A DNA stretch of 64,000 nt, taken from assembly GCA_030531025.1 (NCBI GenBank), contig JAUMTV010000002.1:20907-84906 (forward strand), written 5' to 3'. The notes under the pieces were generated by a model. It saw only the letters and a program-made list of their open reading frames with translations. It was not told where the DNA came from and did not search any database. Each line of letters begins with the position of its first letter. Positions within the stretch are counted from its first letter, which is position 1. A program made the position numbers and the translations under genes. Source of the DNA: Turicibacter sp. (lineage in GTDB: Bacteria > Bacillota > Bacilli > MOL361 > Turicibacteraceae). Shown here one piece after another: positions 33,028 to 41,414 of this stretch.

Positions 33028-33821
33028 TGACAAAGAATGAATACATCCCATTTTTATCAGAAATTAAAGAGGTTATTCAGCATACAGATATTGAGTATAC
33101 ATTCCGAATGGCTTATGAGGGAGACGTAAAGCCAGGTCAATTTTTTGAAGTGTCTATTCCTAAATACGGGGAAGCACCGATCTCTGTTAGTGGTATTGGA
33201 GAAGACTTTGTTGATTTAACAATCCGTAAGGTTGGAAAAGTTACAAATGAAATTTTCAATCACTATCAAGGACAGCATTTATTCTTACGTGGTCCGTACG
33301 GAAACGGATTTGACGTTAAAAATTATGAAGGAAAAGAATTAATTGTAGTAGCTGGAGGAACAGGATTATCTCCAGTTCGTGGTGTTGTTGATTATTTTGC
33401 GATGGATCCAAGTCGTTCAAATGGATTTACTTTAATTACTGGATTCAAATCACCTGAAGATGTATTATTTAAATCTGATTTAGCTAAATGGCAAGAAACA
33501 TCAACTGTAATTTTAACAGTAGATAAAGCTGAAGAAGGTTACGAAGGACATGTTGGGTTAGTCACAAAGTTTATTCCTGAGTTACCGATTAAAAACTTAG
33601 AGGACGTACAAGTTATCGTAGTTGGACCTCCAATGATGATGCATTTCACTGTACAAGAATTCTTAAAACGTGGAATTGCTGAACAAAACATTTGGATTTC
33701 TCAAGAGCGTAAAATGTGCTGTGGAATTGGTAAATGCGGTCACTGTAAAATTGATGATACTTACATTTGTTTAGAAGGGCCAGTATTTAATTACACTAAA
33801 GGGAAAGATTTAATCGACTAA
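33027..33821 (+). CDS. asrB: Anaerobic sulfite reductase subunit B
   Basis: A 264-residue FAD/NAD(P)H oxidoreductase subunit. Flavin-binding and nucleotide-binding parts are visible (V-V-A-G-G-T-G-L-S-P-V-R-G, then V-V-G-P-P-M-M-M). A C-terminal Cys cluster, M-C-C-G-I-G-K-C-G-H-C-K-I-D plus Y-I-C, holds a [2Fe-2S] centre as in dihydroorotate dehydrogenase PyrK-type proteins. It oxidises NADH and feeds AsrA. TAATG overlap with asrA; asrC starts 13 bases downstream. Confidence 0.93.
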   Translation: MTKNEYIPFLSEIKEVIQHTDIEYTFRMAYEGDVKPGQFFEVSIPKYGEAPISVSGIGEDFVDLTIRKVGKVTNEIFNHYQGQHLFLRGPYGNGFDVKNYEGKELIVVAGGTGLSPVRGVVDYFAMDPSRSNGFTLITGFKSPEDVLFKSDLAKWQETSTVILTVDKAEEGYEGHVGLVTKFIPELPIKNLEDVQVIVVGPPMMMHFTVQEFLKRGIAEQNIWISQERKMCCGIGKCGHCKIDDTYICLEGPVFNYTKGKDLID

Positions 33822-33834
33822 GGAGAGTGACGTC

Positions 33835-34806
33835 ATGGATGTGAATACTAAGCTTTTAAAGAAAAATGCGTTTCGTGTGACGAAACATCGTGGAATTACA
33901 GCTTCTCGAGTTAGGGTCCCTGGTGGAGCACTTCAAGCTGAATATCTATTAAAAATCTATGAAATAGCCAATACTTATGGAAATGGTGCTGTGCATATCA
34001 CGACTCGACAAGGATTTGAGATTCCTGGAATTAAATTTGAAGATATTCCAAAAGTCAATGAATTATTACAGCCGATCATTGAAGGATTAGATATTAATCA
34101 AGAAGTTCCAGGTAAAGGATATACAGCAGCGGGAACACGAAATGTATCAGCTTGTATAGGTAATAATGTGTGTCCATTTGCGAACTACAATACGACAAAC
34201 TTTGCAAAGCGTATTGAAAAAGCAATTTTCCCTAATGATTTACACTTTAAAATTGCTTTAACAGGATGTCCAAATGATTGTATTAAAGCACGTATGCATG
34301 ACTTTGGAATTATTGGGATGACCAAACCTCAATATGACAAAGATCGTTGTGTTTCGTGTGGGGCTTGTGTTCGTGCCTGTAAGAAAAAAGCAACAGGTGC
34401 TTTATCATTTGTGAACTATAAAGTTGAACGTGATCATTCAAAATGTATCGGATGTGGAGAATGTGTGATTAACTGCCCAACAGCTGCATGGACACGTAGT
34501 AAAGAAAAGTATTATCGATTAGCGATTATGGGACGTACAGGTAAGAAAAATCCACGTTTAGGTGAAGACTTTATTGTTTGGGCAGATGAGGATAGCATTA
34601 TTAAAATTATCCAAAATACATATAAGTATGTAACAGAGTATATCGCAAAAGATGCACCTGGTGGAAAAGAACACATTGGTTATATCGTGGATCGTACAGG
34701 ATTCATGGAGTTTAAAAAATGGGTACTTGAAGATGTTAACTTAGGTGAAGATGCGATTGTTAAGCATAATATTTACTGGAGTGGGATTCGCTACGTTCAA
34801 AATTAA
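33835..34806 (+). CDS. asrC: Anaerobic sulfite reductase subunit C (siroheme)
   Basis: The 323-residue catalytic subunit. The siroheme-[4Fe-4S] cysteines are A-C-I-G-N-N-V-C-P-F and L-T-G-C-P-N-D-C. Two added ferredoxin motifs follow: C-V-S-C-G-A-C-V-R-A-C and C-I-G-C-G-E-C-V-I-N-C-P. It reduces sulfite to sulfide in six electron steps; siroheme enzymes of this class can also reduce nitrite. The ribosome site is AAGGAGAG. A gap of 80 bases with a weak 7-bp hairpin (34847-34872) separates it from the molybdoenzyme gene. Confidence 0.93.
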   Translation: MDVNTKLLKKNAFRVTKHRGITASRVRVPGGALQAEYLLKIYEIANTYGNGAVHITTRQGFEIPGIKFEDIPKVNELLQPIIEGLDINQEVPGKGYTAAGTRNVSACIGNNVCPFANYNTTNFAKRIEKAIFPNDLHFKIALTGCPNDCIKARMHDFGIIGMTKPQYDKDRCVSCGACVRACKKKATGALSFVNYKVERDHSKCIGCGECVINCPTAAWTRSKEKYYRLAIMGRTGKKNPRLGEDFIVWADEDSIIKIIQNTYKYVTEYIAKDAPGGKEHIGYIVDRTGFMEFKKWVLEDVNLGEDAIVKHNIYWSGIRYVQN

Positions 34807-34886
34807 TTTAAATTAGTTAATTTAGGAAGCACTTTAGATTCATCAAAATAGTAAAGGTTATGCGCTACTATTGAAAGGAGATACTT

Positions 34887-36974
34887 ATGAAAAAAGTACA
34901 ATCGACATGTAATTATTGTTCATTAGCTTGTAATATCGATTACATCGTAGAAGAGAACAAAATTGTAAAAGTCATTCCAACAAAACAATATCCAGTTAAT
35001 AATGGATTCTCATGTATTAAAGGATTAAATTTAGATAAACAGCACTCAGTTTATAAAGCAAATCCATTACCACGTATTAAAAAAGAAGATGGAACATTTG
35101 AGCATGTTTCATGGAATGAAGCTTTTACTTACACAGCCAATAAATTAAAAGAAATCCATGAACAATATGGTCCAGAAAGTATTGCCGGAATCAGTACGGG
35201 ACAATTAACGCTAGAAGAAATGGCGTTATACGGACATGTCATGCGTAACTTCTTAAAAGCCAATGTAGATGGAAATACACGTTTATGTATGGCGACGAGT
35301 GTTGTAGCTCATAAACAAAGTTTTGGATTTGACGCCCCACCATATACATTAAATGATTTAGAATTATCAGATACAATCATTTTAATTGGAGCAAATCCAG
35401 TGGTTGCTCATCCAATTCTTTGGGGACGTATTAAAGCGAACAAAATTGAAGGTAAAAAAGTGATTGTCATTGATCCACGTTATACAGAAACAGCAAAACG
35501 TGCCGATCACTTCTATCGTTTAAAAGCAAAATCTGATTTAACGTTATTATATACATTAGCTCATGTATTAATTGAAAAAAATTGGATTGATGCAACATAC
35601 ATTGAAAACCATACAGAAAAGTTTGAAGAATTCAAAACATTTGTTAAAGAGTTTACATTAGATAAAGTTGAAGAGAAAACAAACTTAACAGCTGAACAAG
35701 TATTAGAATTAGCAACAATGATTCATGAAGGAAAAGCTGTTTCGCTTTGGTGGACAATGGGAATTAACCAAGGATATGAAGCGGTGCGTAATGCGCAAGC
35801 CATTATCAATATTGCTTTAATGACAGGAAATATGGGTCGTCCTGGTACAGGTGCTAACTCAATTACTGGTCAAAGTAATGCCATGGGATCACGTTTATTC
35901 AGTAATACAGCTGGTTTATACGGTGGTGGAGATTATGATAATCCAGTTCGTCGTCAAGCAGTAGCAGAAGCACTAGGAATGGACGAATCATGGTTACCTG
36001 CTAAACCAACGTTACCATACAATGCGATTATCGAAAAAATTAATGCTGGAGAAATTAAAGCATTATGGGTTCTTTGTACAAATCCACGTCACTCATGGAT
36101 TAATAATGAAACATTTAAAGAAGCAATGGATAAATTAGATTTATTCATCGTTCAAGATATTTATGATGATACAGATAGCTCAGAAGATTGTAGTGTTTTC
36201 TTCCCAGTTGTACCTGGAACGAAAAAAGAAGGAACATTAATCAATACGGAACGTCGTTTATCTGCTGTACGCCCGGCTTTATTAATGGAAGAAAATGAAA
36301 TGACTGATTTCAATGTTATTTTAAATGTTGGTAAAGCACTTGGAATGGGTGACTTACTTGATGGATGGAAAACACCTCAAGAAGTCTTTGAAAAAATGAA
36401 AAAATGTTCAAAAGGAATGCCGTGTGATATTACAGGTGTTGATTATAATGCTTTAGTGGATTCAAAAGGAATTCAATGGCCATTTAAAGAAGGCGACACT
36501 TTAACAGAAAATGAGCGCCGTTTATTTGAAGATGGACAATTCTATACACCAAGTAAAAAAGCTCAATTTATGTTTGAAGCTGTTACAGAAAATCCATTAC
36601 AATTAACTGAAGAATTCCCATATGTTTTCAATACAGGACGTGGAACAGTCGGTCAATGGCATACACAAACACGTACACGTGAAATTGCTTTTGTTAATGA
36701 TGCAGTTTCACACGTTGCATATGTTCACATCAATGAAGAGTTAGCGAAAGATTTAGGAATTAAGCATCAAGAAATGATTGAAATTACATCAATTAATGGT
36801 GTAACACGTCGTTTCATGGCGATGGTTTCAGATACAGTGGCATACAACGAATTATTTGCTCCAATTCACTATATTGAGACAAATGCCTTAACACCATCTG
36901 TTTATGATCCATATTCAAAAGAACCTTCATATAAGAGTACACCAGTACAAATTAATAAATTGAAAGGGGCTTAA
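34887..36974 (+). CDS. Molybdopterin oxidoreductase, NasC/NapA-like (probable nitrate reductase catalytic subunit)
   Basis: A 695-residue bis-MGD enzyme. The N-terminal [4Fe-4S] motif is C-N-Y-C-S-L-A-C-N ... C-I-K-G. The Mo ligand is a Cys (about residue 134) in N-T-R-L-C-M-A-T-S, followed by L-S-D-T-I-I-L-I-G-A-N-P, H-P-I-L-W-G-R and T-G-N-M-G-R-P-G-T-G-A-N. Cys ligation and these segments match NapA/assimilatory nitrate reductases rather than the Sec/Cys-His formate dehydrogenase pattern. There is no Tat signal, so it is cytoplasmic. The clostridial nar cluster has the same order: catalytic subunit, ferredoxin, FAD protein. The substrate is most likely nitrate; another oxyanion is possible. 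Confidence 0.82.
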   Translation: MKKVQSTCNYCSLACNIDYIVEENKIVKVIPTKQYPVNNGFSCIKGLNLDKQHSVYKANPLPRIKKEDGTFEHVSWNEAFTYTANKLKEIHEQYGPESIAGISTGQLTLEEMALYGHVMRNFLKANVDGNTRLCMATSVVAHKQSFGFDAPPYTLNDLELSDTIILIGANPVVAHPILWGRIKANKIEGKKVIVIDPRYTETAKRADHFYRLKAKSDLTLLYTLAHVLIEKNWIDATYIENHTEKFEEFKTFVKEFTLDKVEEKTNLTAEQVLELATMIHEGKAVSLWWTMGINQGYEAVRNAQAIINIALMTGNMGRPGTGANSITGQSNAMGSRLFSNTAGLYGGGDYDNPVRRQAVAEALGMDESWLPAKPTLPYNAIIEKINAGEIKALWVLCTNPRHSWINNETFKEAMDKLDLFIVQDIYDDTDSSEDCSVFFPVVPGTKKEGTLINTERRLSAVRPALLMEENEMTDFNVILNVGKALGMGDLLDGWKTPQEVFEKMKKCSKGMPCDITGVDYNALVDSKGIQWPFKEGDTLTENERRLFEDGQFYTPSKKAQFMFEAVTENPLQLTEEFPYVFNTGRGTVGQWHTQTRTREIAFVNDAVSHVAYVHINEELAKDLGIKHQEMIEITSINGVTRRFMAMVSDTVAYNELFAPIHYIETNALTPSVYDPYSKEPSYKSTPVQINKLKGA

Positions 36975-36975
36975 T

Positions 36976-37386
36976 ATGAAACGTATTAAGATTGATAGAA
37001 GTAAATGTATTAGTTGTTTAACTTGTGTCACAGCTTGTGTCGTGTCTCACGAAAGCTGTGATTCAAGAAACCGTGTGGTTGTTGATAGCGAGGGAAAAAA
37101 TTCACCGATTTTCTGTCGTCATTGTGATTTGCCTGAATGTGTTTATACATGTATGACAGGTGCAATGTCTAAAGATAAAGAAACTGGTTATGTTCAATAT
37201 GATGGAACACGTTGTGCAAGTTGCTATATGTGTATCATGGCATGTCCTTATGGGGTTTTAAAAGCAGATCGCTTAAAACAAAAATATATTATGAAATGTG
37301 ATATGTGTACATCACATGATGCAAAAACTCCACAATGTGTGGCGAACTGCCCAATGGAAGCTATTACACTTGAGGAGGTAAAGTAA
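36976..37386 (+). CDS. 16-cysteine ferredoxin-type electron-transfer subunit
   Basis: A 136-residue protein with four Cys groups: C-I-S-C-L-T-C-V-T-A-C, C-R-H-C-D-L-P-E-C...C, C-A-S-C-Y-M-C-I-M-A-C-P and C-D-M-C...C-V-A-N-C-P. The 16 cysteines suit four [4Fe-4S] clusters, the HycB/DmsB-like layout. It starts one base after the molybdoenzyme stop and should carry electrons to it. Ribosome site GAAAGGGG. Confidence 0.88.
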   Translation: MKRIKIDRSKCISCLTCVTACVVSHESCDSRNRVVVDSEGKNSPIFCRHCDLPECVYTCMTGAMSKDKETGYVQYDGTRCASCYMCIMACPYGVLKADRLKQKYIMKCDMCTSHDAKTPQCVANCPMEAITLEEVK

Positions 37387-37387
37387 G

Positions 37388-38620
37388 ATGAATTATGTAG
37401 TTGTAGGTGCCTCAGCAGCAGGAGTCAATGGAGTTAAATATATTCGTCAACTAGAACCGGATGCAAATATTACCTTAATTTCAAAGGATGAGCATATTTA
37501 TTCACGTTGTATTTTACATCATTACTTAGAAGGAATTCGCGATATTAAAGCGTTAGAATTCGTAGAAGATGGATTTATTGAAAAAAATAATATTAACTGG
37601 ATTAAAGGGGTTGCGGTTGAAAAAATCGAACCAAAACAAAAAGAATTAATTTTATCTGATGGACGTACGGTGTCATATGACAAAGTCTTATTAGCAACAG
37701 GTGCATCAACCTTCTTCCCACCAGTTAAAAACTTAAATGATGCAAAAAATGTCTTTGGATTAAGAAACTTAGATGATGCGATTGAAATTAAAGAAAAAGC
37801 TCAATATGCAAAAAACATCGTCGTGATGGGAGCCGGACTTGTTGGAATTGATGCTTTAACGGGATTATTACATTATGGAAAGAATTTAACATTAGTTGAG
37901 TTCAAAGGACATATGTTATCAATTCAGTTAGATAAACGTGCAGCTAAAACATATCAAGATGCGTTTACAAATGAGGGAGTAACGCAATATTATGATACAG
38001 CCGTTCAAGAAGTGATCATGGATGAAACAGGGGCTGTCAAAGCATTAGCTTTATCGAATGGATTAATTATCGACTGTGACTTCTTAATCGTCGCAACAGG
38101 TGTCCGTTCAAATGTCGCTTTCTTACAAGATAGTGGAATTGAATGCGATCGTTTCGGATTAATCTTTGATGAGTATGGACGCACAAGTGATGAGTCTGTT
38201 TACGGTGCAGGAGACATTTCAGGACGTAATCCAATTTGGCCAGCTGCTGTAAAAGAAGCAATTATCGCAGCAACAAATATGTGTGGACATAAACGTGAAT
38301 TAACTGATTTCTTTGCAAGTAAATCAACCATGAATTTCTTACATATTCCAACAATGTCACTTGGAACACCAGAACCAGCTGATGAAACTTATAAAGTTGA
38401 AATTGAAGAAGACGGGCAAGGAAACTATAAAAAAATTATTCATAAAGACGGTGTCATTTATGGAGCTCTTATTCAAGGAGACTTATCATATAGTGGTGTG
38501 TTAACGCAGTTAATTAGAGAAAAGATTAATATTGATCAGGTTGAAAAATCAATCTTTAAAATCGATTATTCTGATTTCTTCCACTTAACAGATAACTGCC
38601 AATTTACATACAATGATTAA
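37388..38620 (+). CDS. FAD-dependent pyridine nucleotide-disulfide-type oxidoreductase
   Basis: A 410-residue flavoprotein resembling rubredoxin reductase and the N-terminal half of NirB. An FAD-binding V-V-V-G-A-S-A-A-G sits at the N-terminus, A-T-G-A-S near residue 105, a second dinucleotide fold V-V-M-G-A-G-L-V-G-I near 147, and Y-G-A-G-D-I near 275. It starts one base after the ferredoxin stop. By position it is the NAD(P)H-side donor of the molybdoenzyme system, equivalent to clostridial NarC. It lacks the redox CxxC of thioredoxin reductase. Confidence 0.87.
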   Translation: MNYVVVGASAAGVNGVKYIRQLEPDANITLISKDEHIYSRCILHHYLEGIRDIKALEFVEDGFIEKNNINWIKGVAVEKIEPKQKELILSDGRTVSYDKVLLATGASTFFPPVKNLNDAKNVFGLRNLDDAIEIKEKAQYAKNIVVMGAGLVGIDALTGLLHYGKNLTLVEFKGHMLSIQLDKRAAKTYQDAFTNEGVTQYYDTAVQEVIMDETGAVKALALSNGLIIDCDFLIVATGVRSNVAFLQDSGIECDRFGLIFDEYGRTSDESVYGAGDISGRNPIWPAAVKEAIIAATNMCGHKRELTDFFASKSTMNFLHIPTMSLGTPEPADETYKVEIEEDGQGNYKKIIHKDGVIYGALIQGDLSYSGVLTQLIREKINIDQVEKSIFKIDYSDFFHLTDNCQFTYND

Positions 38621-38645
38621 TTGACACGAGGAGAGAAATTGACTG

Positions 38646-39587
38646 ATGAAAACTTTTTTAAAAAAGATTGCTAACTTACCGGTTGGAGCAATTGCAACGA
38701 TGGTAGGGCTAGCAACACTTTCTAATGTGTATGCCTCATTAGGATATTTAGGAATTAAACATTTGACAATGTTTGCAGGAATTTTAGTATGGGCAGCAGC
38801 GTTCTTAAAATTAACCGTTCATTTCCAAACATTTAAAAAAGAATATGCAAATGTTGTTCCAGCAAGTTTATATGCGACATTTACGATGTTAACGATGATT
38901 TTAGGGAGCTATATCTTTACTTATTCTCCTGCTATCGGTAAAGGAATCTGGTTAACAGGTGTTGTGTTACATTTCATTCATATTTTAATTTTCACGTATC
39001 GAAATGTGATTAAAGGTGTAAATAAAGACACATTTGTTCCAACATGGTTTGTCACTTATAATGGATTCTTAGTTTCTGCGGTAGTCGGAACAGGTATGAA
39101 TATGCCAGGCTTATTAAAAATGATTGCTATTTATGGAATCATTGTTTTCCTAACGATTATTCCATTCATGATCGTTCGCATGATTCGTCGTCCATTACCA
39201 GCGCCATTAACTCAAACAGCAGCAATTTTATTAGCACCAAGTAGCTTATGTTTAGTTGCTTACTTAAATGCTTTTGCTAATCCAAATGCAATCGTTGTTT
39301 ATGGATTATATGCAGCTATATTTGCGACATTAATCTTCATACTAATTAATATTCCTAAATTCTTTAAGTTTGAATTCCATCCTGGTTTTGCAGCATTAAC
39401 GTTCCCATTAGCGATTGGTGTCGTTGCATCAACAAAAATGGCTGGATATTTAACAGCACAAGGATTTGAAGGATTCGGATTATTTGTGAAAGAAGTTTCA
39501 GGAATCCAGTTATATGCGACAACGATTATTATTGGATTTGTTGCTTATAACTTTGTTCGTCTATTAGTTCGTTCATATCAAAAATAA
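38646..39587 (+). CDS. TDT/SLAC1-family anion transporter
   Basis: A 313-residue protein with about ten membrane helices of the tellurite-resistance/dicarboxylate transporter family (TehA, SLAC1, Ssu1). Signatures are the N-terminal N-L-P-V-G-A-I-A-T-M-V-G-L-A-T-L and the central F-V-T-Y-N-G-F-L-V-S-A-V-V-G-T-G. Relatives move anions including sulfite, nitrate and malate. As the last gene of a sulfite/nitrate reduction cluster it plausibly handles sulfite, nitrite or nitrate. It follows the flavoprotein by 25 bases with GAGGAGAG, and a terminator follows. Confidence 0.82.
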   Translation: MKTFLKKIANLPVGAIATMVGLATLSNVYASLGYLGIKHLTMFAGILVWAAAFLKLTVHFQTFKKEYANVVPASLYATFTMLTMILGSYIFTYSPAIGKGIWLTGVVLHFIHILIFTYRNVIKGVNKDTFVPTWFVTYNGFLVSAVVGTGMNMPGLLKMIAIYGIIVFLTIIPFMIVRMIRRPLPAPLTQTAAILLAPSSLCLVAYLNAFANPNAIVVYGLYAAIFATLIFILINIPKFFKFEFHPGFAALTFPLAIGVVASTKMAGYLTAQGFEGFGLFVKEVSGIQLYATTIIIGFVAYNFVRLLVRSYQK

Positions 39588-39637
39588 ATGATACTATTTT
39601 TTAGTTCAAATATTAGAAGCATTAAATAAAAACTAGT

Positions 39638-39677
39638 AAAGCCAATTGACCTTCATTGAAGAGATCAATTGGCTTTT
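39638..39677 (+). terminator. Terminator of asr-nar-like cluster
   Basis: 12-bp stem AAAGCCAATTGA (39638-39649) with 39665-39676, inner CTTCA/TGAAG stem, T4 tail. The rest of the gap to 39896 shows nothing I can name. Confidence 0.8.
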
Positions 39678-39896
39678 AAATTGGATTCAAATAAGCAGAG
39701 TCATTGTTATGACCTCATTCATACACGTATCCACAAAGGATTTTGTGATTCGAATATTTTTGGACAGGTATTAAGTTGAAATTGAATGAACGCATAGAAA
39801 GCATTTATAGATTATAAGTAAAGCAGCCACAGATTTATTAGTAATTGAATATACTATAAAGACCTTAGAATAATCATCAAGAAAAAGTAGGAAGAG

Positions 39897-39935
39897 AGAG
39901 GAGGATTTACGATTAGTTATACATCGTAAAAAGTT
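39897..39935 (+). promoter_or_regulatory. Hairpin-bridged ribosome binding site of the small membrane protein gene
   Basis: GGAGGA at 39900-39905 is directly followed by a perfect 8-bp hairpin TTTACGAT (39906-39913) with ATCGTAAA (39923-39930). Five bases then lead to the ATG at 39936. The bases next to the ATG have no Shine-Dalgarno match, and an in-frame TAA at 39927 rules out an earlier start. Linear distance is 30 bases; folded distance is 5. Confidence 0.55.
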
Positions 39936-40166
39936 ATGTTGATTATTGAACCAACTTTAGAAGAAGATGAATTTTTAGAAGATGATAATGATAACCCATC
40001 ACAAGTTACTCAGTTAAATGATCAGCTGACACAGCAAAATCAGCAAACACAAACGACACAAAACAGTGGAAGTTGGTACAGTGGAAGTGCTTTCGCTGGG
40101 ATGTTAGTGGTTGTTTTATTTGTTGTTTGGGCATTATATAAAATGGGATGTCTTGGACATGATTGA
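39936..40166 (+). CDS. Small acidic, Gln-rich, C-terminally membrane-anchored protein
   Basis: A 76-residue protein with an acidic N-terminus (L-E-E-D-E-F-L-E-D-D-N-D-N), a Gln/Thr-rich linker, and one C-terminal membrane helix (about residues 52-70, F-A-G-M-L-V-V-V-L-F-V-V-W) followed by K-M-G-C-L-G-H-D. This is a tail-anchored layout of no family I recognise. Composition and a shared terminator support it as a real gene. Its start has no adjacent ribosome site but a hairpin-bridged one. Confidence 0.6.
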   Translation: MLIIEPTLEEDEFLEDDNDNPSQVTQLNDQLTQQNQQTQTTQNSGSWYSGSAFAGMLVVVLFVVWALYKMGCLGHD

Positions 40167-40167
40167 A

Positions 40168-40203
40168 AAAAGAATGTTCTTCATTGTTGAAGAGCATTCT
40201 TTT
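40168..40203. terminator. Bidirectional terminator overlapping the 3' end of the aldolase gene
   Basis: 16-bp stem with one G-T pair (40168-40183 with 40188-40203). It contains the final codons of the minus-strand gene ending at 40181. Confidence 0.85.
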
Positions 40204-41227
40204 CTTTAAATTGAATAATTGAACTGAGCAATTCGTAAATATCTTGTCTCGTTGTCACATAGGACGTAATTAAGCGAACAACTGAATGTGTTTCGTTATA
40301 GCTTTCCCAGACTAAAAAGTTAAATCGTTTGTGAAGATAGTCAATTAATGAATTAGGGAAAATTGGAAATAATTGATTTGTCTCAGTCTCGACTAAAAAG
40401 GAGAAGTTGAGTGTTTTTAACCCTTCTTTTAAGAGATTAGCCATCTCATTAGCTTCTTGACCAATAGTAAAATAGAGGTTATGTTTGAAAAGCTCAATAA
40501 ATTGAATTCCAAGTAAGCGGCCTTTAGCTAAGAGCGCTCCTTTTTGTTTCATACTTAAATAAAATTGATGTTGAAGTGTTTGATTATTAATGACAAGTGC
40601 TTCTCCAAAGAGTGCACCATTTTTTGTTCCTCCAATATAAAAGGCATCCGTCAGACGAGCATAATCTGAAAGTTCGATGGTATTTGAAGAAGCCGTGAGA
40701 GCAGACCCTAATCTAGCGCCATCAAGATAGAGATAGATTCCATTTTTATGACAGAAGTTAAAAAGGGATTCAAGTTCCTCTTTAGAGTATAACGTGCCAA
40801 GTTCAGTTGGATTTGAAATATATAATAGCTTAGGTTCTACCATATGGACTCCATGATGAGAGGTATATGTTTTTTCAAGCATATCTAAGCTGACTTTTCC
40901 ATCATGACTCATCATTTCAATGACTTTATGCCCAGTCGCTTCAATTGCTCCTGTTTCATTGAAAGCGATATGTCCAGTAGAAACTGACATAACAGCTTGA
41001 TAAGGACGAAGTGCATGAGAAATAAAAGTTAAATTTGTTTTTGTTCCTCCAACTAAAAAGTAAATATCAGATTTGACGGAGTTCAGATGATGTTGAATAT
41101 ATTGTTTAGCAAGAGCACAGTACCAATCCGTACTATAACCTTGTGTTTGAACATTGTTTGTTTCCTTTAAGGCAGTTAATATGTCTGGATGAGCGCCATC
41201 AGCATAATCAATCTGAAAATTAATCAT
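40181..41227 (-). CDS. Threonine-aldolase-family PLP enzyme
   Basis: A 348-residue fold-type I PLP enzyme. D-Y-A-D-G-A-H-P opens the protein, G-G-T-K-T-N near residue 60 and L-Y-L-D-G-A-R-L-G near 165 are conserved, and the PLP lysine is in G-G-T-K-N-G near 200. Low-specificity threonine aldolases split threonine or allo-threonine into glycine and acetaldehyde. An alcohol dehydrogenase is encoded next upstream on the same strand and could reduce the aldehyde, but a terminator lies between them. The ATG has no close ribosome site; a strong one lies 30 bases upstream beyond a hairpin. Confidence 0.85.
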   Translation of the reverse strand: MINFQIDYADGAHPDILTALKETNNVQTQGYSTDWYCALAKQYIQHHLNSVKSDIYFLVGGTKTNLTFISHALRPYQAVMSVSTGHIAFNETGAIEATGHKVIEMMSHDGKVSLDMLEKTYTSHHGVHMVEPKLLYISNPTELGTLYSKEELESLFNFCHKNGIYLYLDGARLGSALTASSNTIELSDYARLTDAFYIGGTKNGALFGEALVINNQTLQHQFYLSMKQKGALLAKGRLLGIQFIELFKHNLYFTIGQEANEMANLLKEGLKTLNFSFLVETETNQLFPIFPNSLIDYLHKRFNFLVWESYNETHSVVRLITSYVTTRQDIYELLSSIIQFKEKNALQQ

Positions 41228-41264
41228 GATTTGAGGAGACAGCGACTGTCTCCCTCCCTCCTTT
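41228..41264 (-). promoter_or_regulatory. Hairpin-bridged ribosome binding site of the aldolase gene
   Basis: On the minus strand AAAGGAGGGAG (41264-41254) is followed by a perfect 8-bp hairpin GGAGACAG-TCG-CTGTCTCC (41253-41235) and TCAAATC, then the ATG at 41227-41225. From GGAGG (41261-41257) to the ATG is 29 bases in line and 10 with the hairpin folded. No in-frame ATG, GTG or TTG lies nearer the site; only a CTG inside the stem. Confidence 0.55.
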
Positions 41265-41334
41265 CAATCATTGGGAATCGTTTTGTACACTTTATTCAAT
41301 GGCAAGGAGAAAGATGTTAAAAAATAAAGACTGA

Positions 41335-41367
41335 TAAAAAAAGTAAGAAGCAAATTGCTTCTTACTT
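41335..41367 (-). terminator. Terminator of alcohol dehydrogenase gene
   Basis: Perfect 12-bp stem AAGTAAGAAGCA (41341-41352) with 41356-41367, T run on the minus strand. Confidence 0.82.
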
Positions 41368-41414
41368 AGTGATAATGAATGAATCTCTTTTAAAGCAAGG
41401 AGATGTTTAATAGC

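Noticed and set aside
34847..34872. 7-bp hairpin between asrC and the molybdoenzyme gene as terminator or riboswitch
   Set aside because: It is weak, with no T run, and sits directly before the ribosome site; at most it is a minor leader structure.
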